Positions 53,218 through 64,000 of a stretch of 64,000 nucleotides of DNA are shown here, piece after piece (the first letter of the stretch is position 1; each line of letters begins with the position of its first letter). The notes under the pieces were generated by a model. That model saw only the letters and a list, made by a program, of their open reading frames with translations, searched no databases and had not been told where the DNA came from. The stretch is taken from contig NC_090125.1 in assembly GCF_023973825.1 (NCBI RefSeq), positions 248,001 to 312,000 of the forward strand, written 5' to 3'. Source of the stretch: Plasmodium brasilianum. Lineage: Eukaryota > Apicomplexa > Aconoidasida > Haemosporida > Plasmodiidae. The translations under genes and the position numbers were made by a program.

Positions 53218-54984
53218 ATGGCACAAAAAAAAAAAAAGTTATTTTTTATTAAATTTTTTGCCTTTACCCTTTTTATATGGCTCTTGAATTATACTTATGA
53301 GGTAACATACAATAATTAATAAATTTAGGAATTTGCTCTGTCTTCTAGTAATTCTATTATATTTACATTTAAAATTTAACATTTTATTAATATTTAAATG
53401 AATATATATTTTTTAATTATTTATATTAATTTTTAGTACTCTACCTTAAATGTATCAATCAATAACAAAAACAGGAAAAATAATTTATTAAATGAAAGTA
53501 TTAGCAGATTATTACTGGGACCAGAAGTTGAACAATCATTTCCAACAAGACCTATAAAAACGTGTACAAGAGTAAACAATGATTTAAAGAATGGAGAAAA
53601 TAATGACACACATCGTCCAAATGGATTAAAGAAAAATAACAAAGATCAAAATGGATTAAAGAAAGGTGAAAATAATAATCCACAACGTCCAAATGGATTA
53701 AAGAAAGATAACATAGATCAAAATGGATTAAAAAAAGGTGAAAATAATATCCCACAACGTCCAAATGGATTAAAGAAAGATAACATAGATCAAAATGGAT
53801 TAAAGAAAGGTGAAAATAATATCCCACAACGTCCAAATGGATTAAAGAAAGGTGAAAATAATATCCCACAACATCCAAATGGATTAAAGAAAGGTGAAAA
53901 TAATATCCCACAACATCCAAATGGATTAAAGAAAGGTGAAAATAATATCCCACAACGTCCAAATGGATTAAAGAAAGGTGAAGATAATATCCCACAACAT
54001 CCAAATGGATTAAAGAAAGGTGAAAACAATATCCCACAACGTCCAAATGGATTAAAGAAAGGTGAAGATAATATCCCACAACGTCCAAATGGATTAAAGA
54101 AAGGTGAAAATAATAACCCACAACGTCCAAATGGATTAAAGAAAGATAACATAGATCAAAATGGATTAAAGACAGGTGAAAATAATATCCCACAACATCC
54201 AAATGGATTAAAGAAAGGTGAAAATAATAACCCACAACGTCCAAATGGATTAAAGAATGATAACAAAGATCAAGAATCTAGTAAGTTAACACAAAATGAG
54301 GAATCCGAAGAACTAGATAATCCAACCGAATCTAGTGAACTTTGTGAAATATCAGACGATGCACAAGTAAAAGTTAAAAGAAAATTTTCACTATCCGATT
54401 TATCTAATATTGATGATATGGATGAGTTCTTGGCTCAACTTGATATGAACGATTTTTCCATTAAAAAGTTAATCATTAACATGATTAAAAAAAAGGATCA
54501 AAAATATGAAGAAGATTTAATGAAATTAATAAGACCTTGGTATTTTAAGCATTATTATGATGGGAAAAAGAGAACTATTAAATCACGTATAGCTCTTTTT
54601 TTTAAATATTTTAGCTTTGTTTCTTCAATAATTTCGTTAACAATATCTTGGGGACTCCAATATTGGGGTGTTGTAGGTCAAAGCTCTCCTAGCTCATTTA
54701 TAGCTCTAGCTATAGCAGTTGCTATGTTAGTTTATTTAATTTACAAATTAATAATTTGTATTAAAAGAGTTAAAGCTCAAGCTAAAAGAAATCCGCACTT
54801 AACATATCGTGATTTTGAGCCCCCTAATAAAAAAAAAAAAAAAAAAAGAGGATTTTTATGTTTTGGTAAAAAAAAAAAATCTGATGATGATGATGATGAA
54901 GAATATAAAGTTATTGAGGATAAAGATGAAAATTCTGATATTAAGGATGATAAAATGGAAATTCTAGAAAAGAAAAAAATTTAA
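53218..54984 (+). CDS. Plasmodium exported protein with tandem NGLKK repeats (gene D)
   Basis: Exons 53218-53301 and 53437-54984 (543 aa). The intron 53302-53436 is GTAACA...TTTTTAG, phase 0; an in-frame TAG at the acceptor confirms exon 2 cannot extend upstream. Residues 1-28: signal KKLFFIKFFAFTLFIWLLNY then TYE, matching exon 1 of A-C. S-R-L-L-L-G-P-E at 51-58 is the relaxed PEXEL-like site. Residues about 88-305 are 13 tandem [RH]PNGLK units. An acidic linker follows, then KKKDQKYEEDLMKLI (counterpart of the B/C helix), membrane segments at about 413-433 and 449-470, and a charged tail (six Lys, GFLCFGKKKK, five Asp, DEN/EKKK). Start: first ATG in frame with the signal; the ATG at 53211 is in another frame. 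Likely exported; function unknown. Repeat-bearing exported proteins often vary in length between strains. Confidence 0.85.
53614..54267 (+). repeat. Coding tandem repeat, 42-bp unit with 30-bp insert variants
   Basis: Thirteen [RH]PNGLK units in frame. The basic unit is RPNGLKKGENNIPQ (42 bp). Units 1, 2, 3 and 11 carry an extra ten codons (NNKDQNGLKK, DNIDQNGLKK or DNIDQNGLKT). Variation is mostly single-base: CGT/CAT (Arg/His), AAT/GAT (Asn/Asp), ATC/AAC/AAT (Ile/Asn). The strong nucleotide identity, silent sites included, points to recent expansion or homogenisation. Confidence 0.95.
54829..54847 (+). repeat. A19 tract inside gene D coding sequence
   Basis: Nineteen consecutive A residues within codons for N-K-K-K-K-K-K-R. 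A second A9 run lies 22 bases further on (54870-54878). These are sites of likely replication or polymerase slippage within an expressed frame. Confidence 0.9.
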
Positions 54985-57900
54985 CATGAGTATTTGAATT
55001 TGTACATAATTATATAAATCCATAAGAGTTATAATATATAAATGATATCTGAATTTTCTTTTAATTTTTATTTTAAAAAATATATTTGGTATAATTTTAT
55101 ATTTCCCCCAAATGTATGTATACAAACATGTATTTTAATTCTGCATATAAATAATTATTTTTTGTTATTATTGTAAGAAAATAAACTTAAACCATTTTAT
55201 TGTTATTTGTTTCCTTTTTATGTAACAACAATATTCTATTGTTTTCGTTTTCCTTTACAATATGAAATAATAATTCATGTAATTAAAATAAATTTTACAT
55301 TTTGCTTTCACAAAAAAAATTATTGTTTTAGTATTTTACCTTTAATAACATATATTAATTATTAATTAAAGTTTATTATTATTTTAATAAAGTAAAATAT
55401 AATGTTATTATCAACATTTAATAAAACTATAATTATGTATTTTTTTCGTTATATGGTTTTTGTTCCACATATATAAATAAGTTTACCTTATAACATTTTA
55501 ATGGAATGGGCAGTTTTCCTATTACAGTTATCCACCCATCACATAAATTTGATGTTATAGTATATATATTAAAAGTAATTTAATTTTATTAATTATAAGA
55601 AGCTTTTTAGTTTTTATGCAAATTAAATTTTCTGTGGTTTTTACTTCATCTATTAGTTTTCATTTAAATGACGCGTGCTTTTTACTTTTTGACTTCATTT
55701 TTTTAAATATATATATTCACTAAAAATTTCTATTATGTGTATTATATATATACATAATTCTCTTTATTCCTAAATTTTATAAAAAATGGAGATTCTAAAC
55801 GCATTTATGTTTGTATACTTTTCTTCACGATAAACTATAAATATTTTAAAACTCTAACTTTCATTTAAACGTTAAATCTATCATAATTTATTTGTTCTGT
55901 TATATCTAATAAATTCAGTTACATCAATGAATACATTCTATCTCTTCAACTACGCTAAAATGTTTGATACATTATATAATAGTTTTATAAATAGATGTGT
56001 TACACAAAATTCAATAATATTTTTACGTAATTTTAAAACATCAAAAATAAACACAGTATATGTGTAAATCATATGACTAAAGGAATAAGTTTTCCATTCT
56101 TAAAATTTGTTAGTGAATTGTATTCAACTACTCCATATCAGTGAAATTCAATTACTGTAAAATAATAACTTAACTGTTCACTGTCACAAGAAGAAGTACC
56201 TATTTGTTCCAAGGTATACGAATTTATCCCCTTAGTTTCAATAATTGAAATAACATTCACTACACTATTTCTTATATATTTTATTTTATAAGGTAATAAT
56301 ATTTAGTACTTAAAATTTTTTATATTTATTTACAATTCCTGTAATCTATCACAATAAGAAATTACAGCTGCAAAAGAATTTTATTTACAAATATATAATT
56401 CATTTAATATCAGTTTTCACCATTCCAACTATTCTTTTTTCTTCATATAAAAACAAATAGTATAGTATTAAATATATAGATGAAAAAGATAACCAAATAC
56501 TAACACAAAGTTCTGAAAATGAGCATCCACATTCATGTGATAGCAGATGTTATGAAGTATATCATAAGGCACGAAAATACTAATTCTTAAATATTCAACA
56601 GTATTTATCATTGTAGATATAAAATAAAGTAGTGAATCACTTAATTACATTTCAAAAAAAAAAAAAAAAAAAGATCGTATGTAATTTCATATGCAATTGA
56701 GTCTTTAATAAATATATCATATATAGGTTATATATTTCATTATTACTAAATCGTTAATTATTTGTAGGTTTCACCAACTCAACACTTTGAAATATTGTAA
56801 AATAGTTTTACCATAAACATTTACGTTCTAAAAATTTACCACGTTAGTCGTAAACTTCATTTTATTAACAGCTATAATGTGTATATATACACCATCAGTA
56901 AATATTCATGAATTTGGAGAAACACAACAAAAGATGAAGAACATTCTCGTATTTGTGAAAGAACAGGGTAACTTCAAAATTGACAGAAGAAACTAGTTCT
57001 CCTAATAAAAATAATCAAACATATACCGTTATTGACTATTCTATATTAATATAATTAATAAGTGTTTAATATATTTACTCAATTCTAACCCACTCGTGCA
57101 AAAATTAACATAGAAATTTTACGTATCACACAATTTTTTAATATTAATAAATCATAAAATTATAACAAAAAAGAAAGAAAAACTTCAATATCAAACAATT
57201 GATGCTAAAATGTATTCAGTTCCTATAATCAAGGGCGAACATAAATTTATATTATCATTTGAGCTCAGCTAAGGTTTCCTGATGTTTCACAAAATAACGT
57301 ATATTAAATATTACTGAATTAGTGACCTAAAATGACAATTAAATAATAATCATTTATATAAATTTTATACTAATACATTTTATTGTATATGCACTTTTTT
57401 ATATGTGGCTTATTATATTTATTTTTCTTGTATTCACACATAAGAATATTAATTAAAAACAAACTAAAATCACAATTTATCGTATATTATATATGATAAG
57501 GACTTACATTTCCTTCTATATTTTAATATTACTAAAAAATGAAAATTATACATTAAAATTAATATTTACTACCAAGTAAAAGCATTAAATTAGTTTCAAT
57601 AATTTAAAAATTTTATTAATAAACATCCTAATGGAGACATATATTGATAAATGTATAATTATAAAAAGATATCTACAAATAATTATATATCCTATTATCA
57701 AATATATAAGGAGAGAAAATAACTGAATTTTTAATTTACTTTTGATATATTTTATTAATCTTTCAAAAAAATTCTCACTTACATAGTCAATTTATAGTTC
57801 TTCCTTATAATTTATGACAGAAAGGCTTCAAGATTTGTTTTATATATTACTTTATTAACAGTTTATTTGTGTTCATTCAATGGAGTTAAAGTTCAATGTT

Positions 57901-58140
57901 AGATAGTGCAATATTTGTACTATTTGAGAAATTTGTACAGCTATTACGTAATACTCTTTTCTCAGTTATATAATTGTACTTCGTATTGTTTATAATTAAA
58001 ACATAGTAAATTCCTTGAAACATTTGTATATTTCTTTTCATTATAAAAATTACAAAATTTTAAATTAGTATATAAACACAAATAGTTATAATTCAAGTTA
58101 TTGAAAATAATATTATATATCATTGAATTTAAATCAAAGG
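54985..58140. other. Noncoding stretch with a possible small gene fragment
   Basis: This is the 3' flank of gene D followed by A+T-rich DNA. At 56473-56583 a short plus-strand frame reads DEKDNQILTQSSENEHPH then SCDSRCYEVYHKARKY and stops. Its composition is protein-like but I cannot assign it. About 56090-56330 resembles 24510-24800. A poly(A) tract is at about 56654-56672. Confidence 0.4.
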
Positions 58141-58154
58141 AACCAAAATTATAC

Positions 58155-58360
58155 GATAAGGTTGCTATTAGTTATATTTGTTTATTTCTATGTATTTTAG
58201 TTGGATATCACTTCACCATATCTAAAAAATATTAACTTCAAAATTCGATTTAAAAAAACTTGTATATTATTAAACAAAGTTGCGCCGATTGTTATCAATG
58301 TGAGAAGTAATAGGTCATTATATCATTTAAAATATATAACGAAAGGAGCACATTAATAAT
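58155..58360 (+). pseudogene. Possible relic of an exported-protein gene
   Basis: 58172-58223 reads YLFISMYFSWISLHHI, then a stop, a decayed version of the signal exon (compare ISTFILLSWIYLF). About 70 bases on, 58290-58355 reads INVRSNRSLYHLKYITKGAH then stop, placed and spelled like the DVRGNRLLYGE export-motif region of gene B. There is no clear donor or acceptor between them, and nothing recognisable follows. The order and spacing suggest a deleted fifth member, but both matches are short. Confidence 0.35.
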
Positions 58361-59269
58361 TATATAAGAATTGTATGTGTAACATTTTAAAATAATTTTA
58401 TTCTTATTCTTTTTTTTTTTTTATTATTATCTGAATTTTAAAAATGTATAAAATATAGATTTATATTATATCAAAATATTTCTAGAATTACAAGTATATT
58501 TTCATTATAAATATGTCCCTTAAGAAGAAGTAAAGTTAGGGGAAGCATATAAAAATTATAAAGAAATTTTGTTACAAAAAACATAACAAGCATATTCCCA
58601 TATTTTTTCATCGATAATTTTCTCTATTGTTCGTTATCTTGGACATTGTAAATTTTCTCTAACTTTAAATAATAATGCTTATGTATCCTTATAAATACAT
58701 ACCTTTTTTGTTACTTTATATACACCATCAATTACTAAAAGTATTTTAGTTAATTCCATATACATATAGAAGTATATTATTTTTTATATTAATTAATTCA
58801 AATTTTATTCGATTTTATTCTATAACTAATTGAAGCAAAATATAAGATCTTACATTACTTCAGACTTGTGACACATAGAAAAATTTAAGGAATATATAAA
58901 AAACAAAAATGTTTTTAAGAAATTCTATATACACTACTTTTTACCAACCGTTAAGGATTATAAGATATACAAATATTCATAAATGGAAATAATAATTCAA
59001 TTCCACTTTTAAAAATATATGTAAATGATTTTCCAAAATGAATGTGCAGTGTGATTAAGTTCAATTTACGAATAGTTACTAATCATAAAAAAGCTCACAA
59101 CCAAATTGCTTTAAATAAAATTACTGCATAAGTATTTATTATATATATATATATAAGCTTATCATTAAAACAAATCATATATATATATTATGTAAAAACC
59201 ACTGTACACTTAAATGAGAAATAACTATATATATTTATATAAAATAGAGTGTATAATTAAAGTATACAT

Positions 59270-60240
59270 GAAAAAAAATTCAAAAGTGATTCAAACATTA
59301 TTAAAAAAAATATAAAAATTTTGATCACTAATGCTTGCACTTACATATTTTATTAAAAACGTTTAGTAATTAAATATACAAGAATAATATATATACTTTG
59401 ATATTTCGCCTAAACAGACATATTATTTATTCTTTATACAATTTTATGAAACCCTGTTATTATGATTTTTTTTTTTACAAGCATTTTATATACAGTAAAC
59501 TAGTTTTTTCAAATTTATGAATTCAATAAAGACACATACATTATTAAAAGAAATAAAAATCTATCTGACATAAAAACCTGCCCTTATATTTTTATTAATT
59601 TTTACGAAATAAATAAATTTAATGCACAATATATACATTTTCATTTTTCAACATAACAAACTATACCAACACCAATTTAAAATTTTTTGAAACTTTATTT
59701 ATTTTTTTTTTTTTAAGATATTTTTGTATACAGCAAACTAGCTCTTTTTAAAATTACGAACTTAATAATGACATAAACATTCTTAAAAGAAATATGTAAA
59801 ATTTTAATCATTAAACCTTGAACTTTAATATTTTATTATAAACGCTTAGGTATTATATATACAAGCATAATATATATACTTCGAAATTTCACCTGAAAAT
59901 GCAAAATATTACCGATACTAATTTACAAATTTTTAAAACTTTTTTTTTTTTGTGGGTATTCTATATTCGTCTATCTTATTTTAAAATTATGAATTTAATA
60001 ATAACATTATCATTATTAAAAGAAACAGAAAAATATTTGACATAAAATTTGCACTTATATTTCTTTTGGTAATTTTTATGAAATAAATGAATAATTGCAA
60101 ATATACATTTTTTCATATTTAAAGTTAATGTACAAAATATATTATCCATGATTATTTCAATTTTATTAAAACCTATTATTTATTTCCCTCTTAAAAACTA
60201 TTTTTATATTAATCAGCCTTTTTTAAAATTATCAAAAGTT
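59270..60240. repeat. ~240-bp degenerate tandem repeat, four units
   Basis: The anchor CATTATTAAAA (or CATTCTTAAAA) occurs at 59296, 59539, 59778 and 60011, spaced 243, 239 and 233 bp. Each is flanked by a preceding AAATTAYGAATTTAATAA-type stretch and a poly(T) tract. Units 1 and 3 share a tail (aaacgYttaggtatt..atatacaag..aatatatatactt); units 2 and 4 share another (ttgacataaa..tgcacttatatttt). The array therefore also looks like two ~475-bp dimers. Confidence 0.8.
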
Positions 60241-60779
60241 AAGCATATGTTTAACCTTATCTTTTTTCTTTACGAAGACATTTTCATAGAACACTATTAT
60301 GACGAATACATAATAATACATAAGCATATTTTCATTAACATTTTTATGTACATGTTTGATATATATCAAAATGATATTTATTTATGAACATAGAATCACA
60401 TAGAATTATATTCACCTTTATAAGAAAATTGTCATTTTTTTTAAAGAACCGTATATAGTATATATATATATATAATAGTGACAGAAAACCTATATACCAA
60501 ATTCCACAGAATTAAGATAAATTAAAACATTAAATCTTTTTTTGATTAAGAAGAATTAAAACTTTAAATATTTATTCAAATTATTTATTTAATTAAAAAG
60601 AATAATAAATTAATCTATTTCACTGTTAATTTTAAATGTATAAAAAAAAAAAAAAAAAAATATTCAAATAACATTTAATGTAATAAAAAGAAAATATAGA
60701 AGTATAATAGGTGTACACAAATAAAGTATTAAAAAAAATTTCGGCATTCACAAAAAATGCGCTAAAGAATAAAGTACTC

Positions 60780-63700
60780 ATAATCATATAAAAATCAAGT
60801 ATTTGTCTTGTAATAGATCCTCCTATCTAAGAGAGATACTAATTTTATAGTAACCCTTAGAATTTAGTATTACTATTTTTTCCATTTTATACCTATATTC
60901 CAAGTTTCAGAGTGAACTATAAAGAAGTGTCCCTCGACAATTCTTAATAACCATTAAAGAGTATCTCCATTTGTTAATTATATTAATCAAGCTTCATCTC
61001 CACCATTAAGTATCTCAGAGCTTATGACACTTTTTATCCTTAGTTCTAACCAAATATACGTACCAAAAATAACTTACTCCACAGTATAAAATAATGTACT
61101 TCAGGAAATTTTCTTCTTGCATCAATTTTACCTTCATTTATTTCTAGAAATTGATCTTTACATTATAAAATATAATCATTCCCCCAAACGCATCATATAT
61201 ACCCTAATAATACTCAGTGGATTTTACCTTTTTCTTTATCCTAATTAATTCAACGATTCACTCTCTAGCTGTAATATATCATAGTAAATATTCAAAAGTA
61301 ACTATTTTTACTTATATTAAGTGATCATTACACATATAAAAAAAATGAAAAAAAGATTTTCACGTAACTATTTTCATCTTGATCGTTAAGTTTAAATGAT
61401 GTATATCTTACTAATAGAAATAATAAATATCCCGTAAAAAATAATTATCTCACTAAACTTCTTTTTTTTATGAGTAACTTCTAACGTTACGTACACTTCT
61501 TTAACTTTTTAAATTATTTCACATGAAGAAAACTCCTCCAAACTATTTTCCCTATACAAAAAATTTCATAAAGTTTTACTTTGTTCATTCACATTTACTA
61601 AAAAATCATAGTTATATATGTATTTTCTCTTCCTCTTGCATGTATATAAATATAAAATTATCCACTTTACTGTTTTTTTTTCCGAACGATATCCTCATTT
61701 CTAATTGTATAGTAAATATCTAATAATATTTGTATTGTACATTTTTATTTTATACAACATTATTGTCTATGATAATTTTCATACACACGGTAACGTACAT
61801 GTATTCAATACAAATTTATACCAAATATGAAACAGAAATATAGCCATATATAATAATGGCTTGTATTTCTACTACACTATTTAAGATATGGTATATTCTT
61901 TAGATTTTCATGTTGAAATCCATTAAATTCCAATTATATTTTACATTTATTATATATTTGTACACAAATCTTTATTAAAATATTATGTTAAGTATCATAA
62001 TTAATTTCTCATAGGATAAATATTATTAGAATTATACAAGTACGAGAAATATCTCCTCTTTTCTCATGTGTTCTTCTAGGTAAATTGATATTGTCCATTT
62101 TACATATAAATATAGTCTTGCACAATGTAAAAACAAATTTTATAAAATTATGGAAAATAGCTACTATTATGAAACAAGTTATACCTCTAAATAAACAGAT
62201 TTATATGCATAAAATTTCTGAATAATTGTTATAATAATTAATCCACCATAAATATAGTTATACTTTTTATATGATACCATTTCAACTTTTCTTTTTACAG
62301 AAAACCCCCCCTAAAAAGGAAAAATTTTTAATGACTTATGAACTAATTTTTATTATAAATGATATTCAAATACAGTATATGTTCCTCATATATAACACAA
62401 CCCTTTTTGTTTTTTAACACTGTGAGGAACGAGTTAATCATGTATTGGAACTAATTTTTAAAATTTATCATATATATATATCCACATTTATATGCGCTTC
62501 TTTGCAGTCTGCTAATATATCAAGACTACACTATAAAGACGGTTATGTATCATTTTATTATAACACCTAAAACGCATTATTTCACACTTACAAAATTCTT
62601 AAATGTATTCAATTAAAATAGTTATTTTAATTAATCCTCCACATATATAACTACTTTTTTTATGTTACCATTTTCAGATGCTTTCTTTATTCTCAGTTTA
62701 AAAAGTTCAGTTTGTAAACCCCAAACAACAAATAACAATTATTTCAAAATGTAATACTTTCCATTAGTAGTTTTATATAACAAATATATATCTTTTAGAG
62801 TCCTTTGTAAAAAAATAAACAAAAAAGAATATCCAATTTTTATCGTAGTATCTAAAATAAAAGTATCATATAGATATATTTTAGAGTTCATTGATATAAA
62901 ATAGATAAAAAAGAAAGTCTAATTTTTATCAAAGTGCCTCAATAAAAATATTGTATATATTCAATATATATAATACAGACAAATATTACACAGTATGCTA
63001 AGAAATTATAGACTCCTTTGCATATACAATATGTTATCCACCTATATATATAAGCAGTTAATGGACTCATTATATGAAATTGTCCTAAAACTTGTTTCGT
63101 ATTAAAAAAGGATCTTGAAGCAAAATAAGCACAAACGATTTTTACGTTTTCCACAATGGATTAATGCATTTTCCAATAAAATTGTTATTTCAATTAATCT
63201 ACCGAGAGTATCAAACACTGTGAGTGATTCCCATTAAAACATTTCATTGTACTTCCGGTAAGGTTAATTTTTAAAAAATTAATATTTAACAAATTAAAAA
63301 CAAATAACAAAGTTATTAGAAATGGTACTCTTTTTGTAACAGTTTTCCCAATATATAAGAACACAAATCCTTTCTTAATAGTATAAATTGGACACATAAT
63401 ATTGCTTAAATGCACAATATATAATTATGTATGTCATATGTATTATTTATCTGTCCATAATTTTTTGGGCGTCTTTGTAATGGTTAAACTTTTTCAAATA
63501 TATCAAATCTATGCAAAGAAAATTGAACACATAACGCTAAATTTTCAATAATATAATGGTTTTTTAAAGCAAATTAGTAAGATGTATATCTAATTTAGCT
63601 TACATTTCTACATTCACATGTGTTTCCATAAAATTATTATTCCAACGATTCTACAAAGAGTATCAAGTAATGTGCATAATAACATTAAAAAATTTCGTTG

Positions 63701-64000
63701 TACTCCGTAAAAAAATCAGTTTTTAACTAATTATAATTTAACATATTAAAAACAAATAACAATTAAAAATTATTCTATTTCCAACCTGTTCTATAATACA
63801 AAACGTGTTATAAATTTTAGATTTGCTCGCGAAAATGCATCTAACATATTTAATTTATAACATATTTTATTAAAATAAACATTTTCCACTCCCAATATAT
63901 TTTATTAAGGTGCTGTCATAGTTAAACATTTATTTACACAATACACATCATTTTTACCAGTAAGACACTCTATCATTATTACCATAATTTACACACACTC
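60780..64000. repeat. Degenerate noncoding repeats, possibly telomere-associated
   Basis: An attaatc-cacc / attaatctacc-type core followed by (g)agagtatcaa recurs at 62237, 62630, 63193 and about 63643, with looser copies near 60820, 60985 and 61245. The copies at 63193 and 63643 are followed by the same sequence: ttcRttgtact, then tttttaa, and catattaaaaacaaataacaa. Spacing is irregular (about 390-560 bp). Base composition looks less extreme than to the left. I see no gene; the small frames at 61523, 62939 and 63194 are probably chance. It may be a telomere-proximal noncoding block, which is inference. Confidence 0.5.

Noticed and set aside
53552..54244. Minus-strand 230-codon repetitive frame (and 53790-54152 in another frame)
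   Set aside because: Antisense of the gene D repeat; the 42-bp unit keeps all frames open. The plus frame has signal, splice sites and membrane segments.
60148..60387. Plus-strand 79-codon frame
   Set aside because: Ile/Phe/Tyr/Lys-rich chance composition and partly within repeat-derived DNA.

Overview
The window looks like subtelomeric DNA of a malaria parasite, most likely Plasmodium malariae or its close relative P. brasilianum. It is extremely A+T-rich, with homopolymer A/T tracts and (TA)n runs. Genes are sparse and have two exons: a short signal-peptide exon, a ~125-135 bp phase-0 GT-AG intron, then one long exon starting near an R-L-L (PEXEL-like) motif. The species inference rests on decayed genes carrying fam-m and fam-l hallmarks (for example VIDYNNGFFNGKHF, and GRKLDTRNYRLV), families I know only from the P. 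malariae clade. STP1/SURFIN-type pseudogenes fit the same assignment. I saw no rRNA, tRNA, CRISPR or housekeeping gene.

Layout. 1.17-2.07 kb: fam-m pseudogene (-). 4.1-7.9 kb: first STP1/SURFIN-like pseudogene (+) with its 5' flank. 11.56-12.36 kb: intact exported-protein gene A (+). 17.15-17.86 kb: decayed exported-protein gene (-). 21.37-22.17 kb: fam-l-like pseudogene with few lesions (-). 26.9-30.66 kb: second STP1-like pseudogene (+). 33.86-34.83 kb: exported gene B (+). 40.29-41.18 kb: exported gene C (+). 45.33-46.17 kb: fam-l pseudogene (-). 53.22-54.98 kb: exported gene D (+) with a coding repeat array. 58.1-58.4 kb: possible exported-gene relic. 59.3-60.2 kb: ~240-bp tandem repeat. 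60.8-64.0 kb: degenerate repeats with no gene.

Much of the window is built from diverged copies of the same blocks. STP1 pseudogene plus downstream exported gene occurs twice (about 4.1-14.3 kb and 26.9-36.1 kb). The exported-gene part with its flanks occurs a third time (about 38.3-43.1 kb). The four apparently intact genes (A-D) share a signal exon and an R-L-L motif. B, C and D also share a short charged helix followed by two C-terminal membrane segments, which suggests export into the infected red cell. STP1-type and A-D genes lie on the + strand; the fam-l/fam-m-type relics lie on the - strand. Functions of A-D are unknown. The resemblance of B and C to proteins called Pv-fam-d is a recollection, not a search result.
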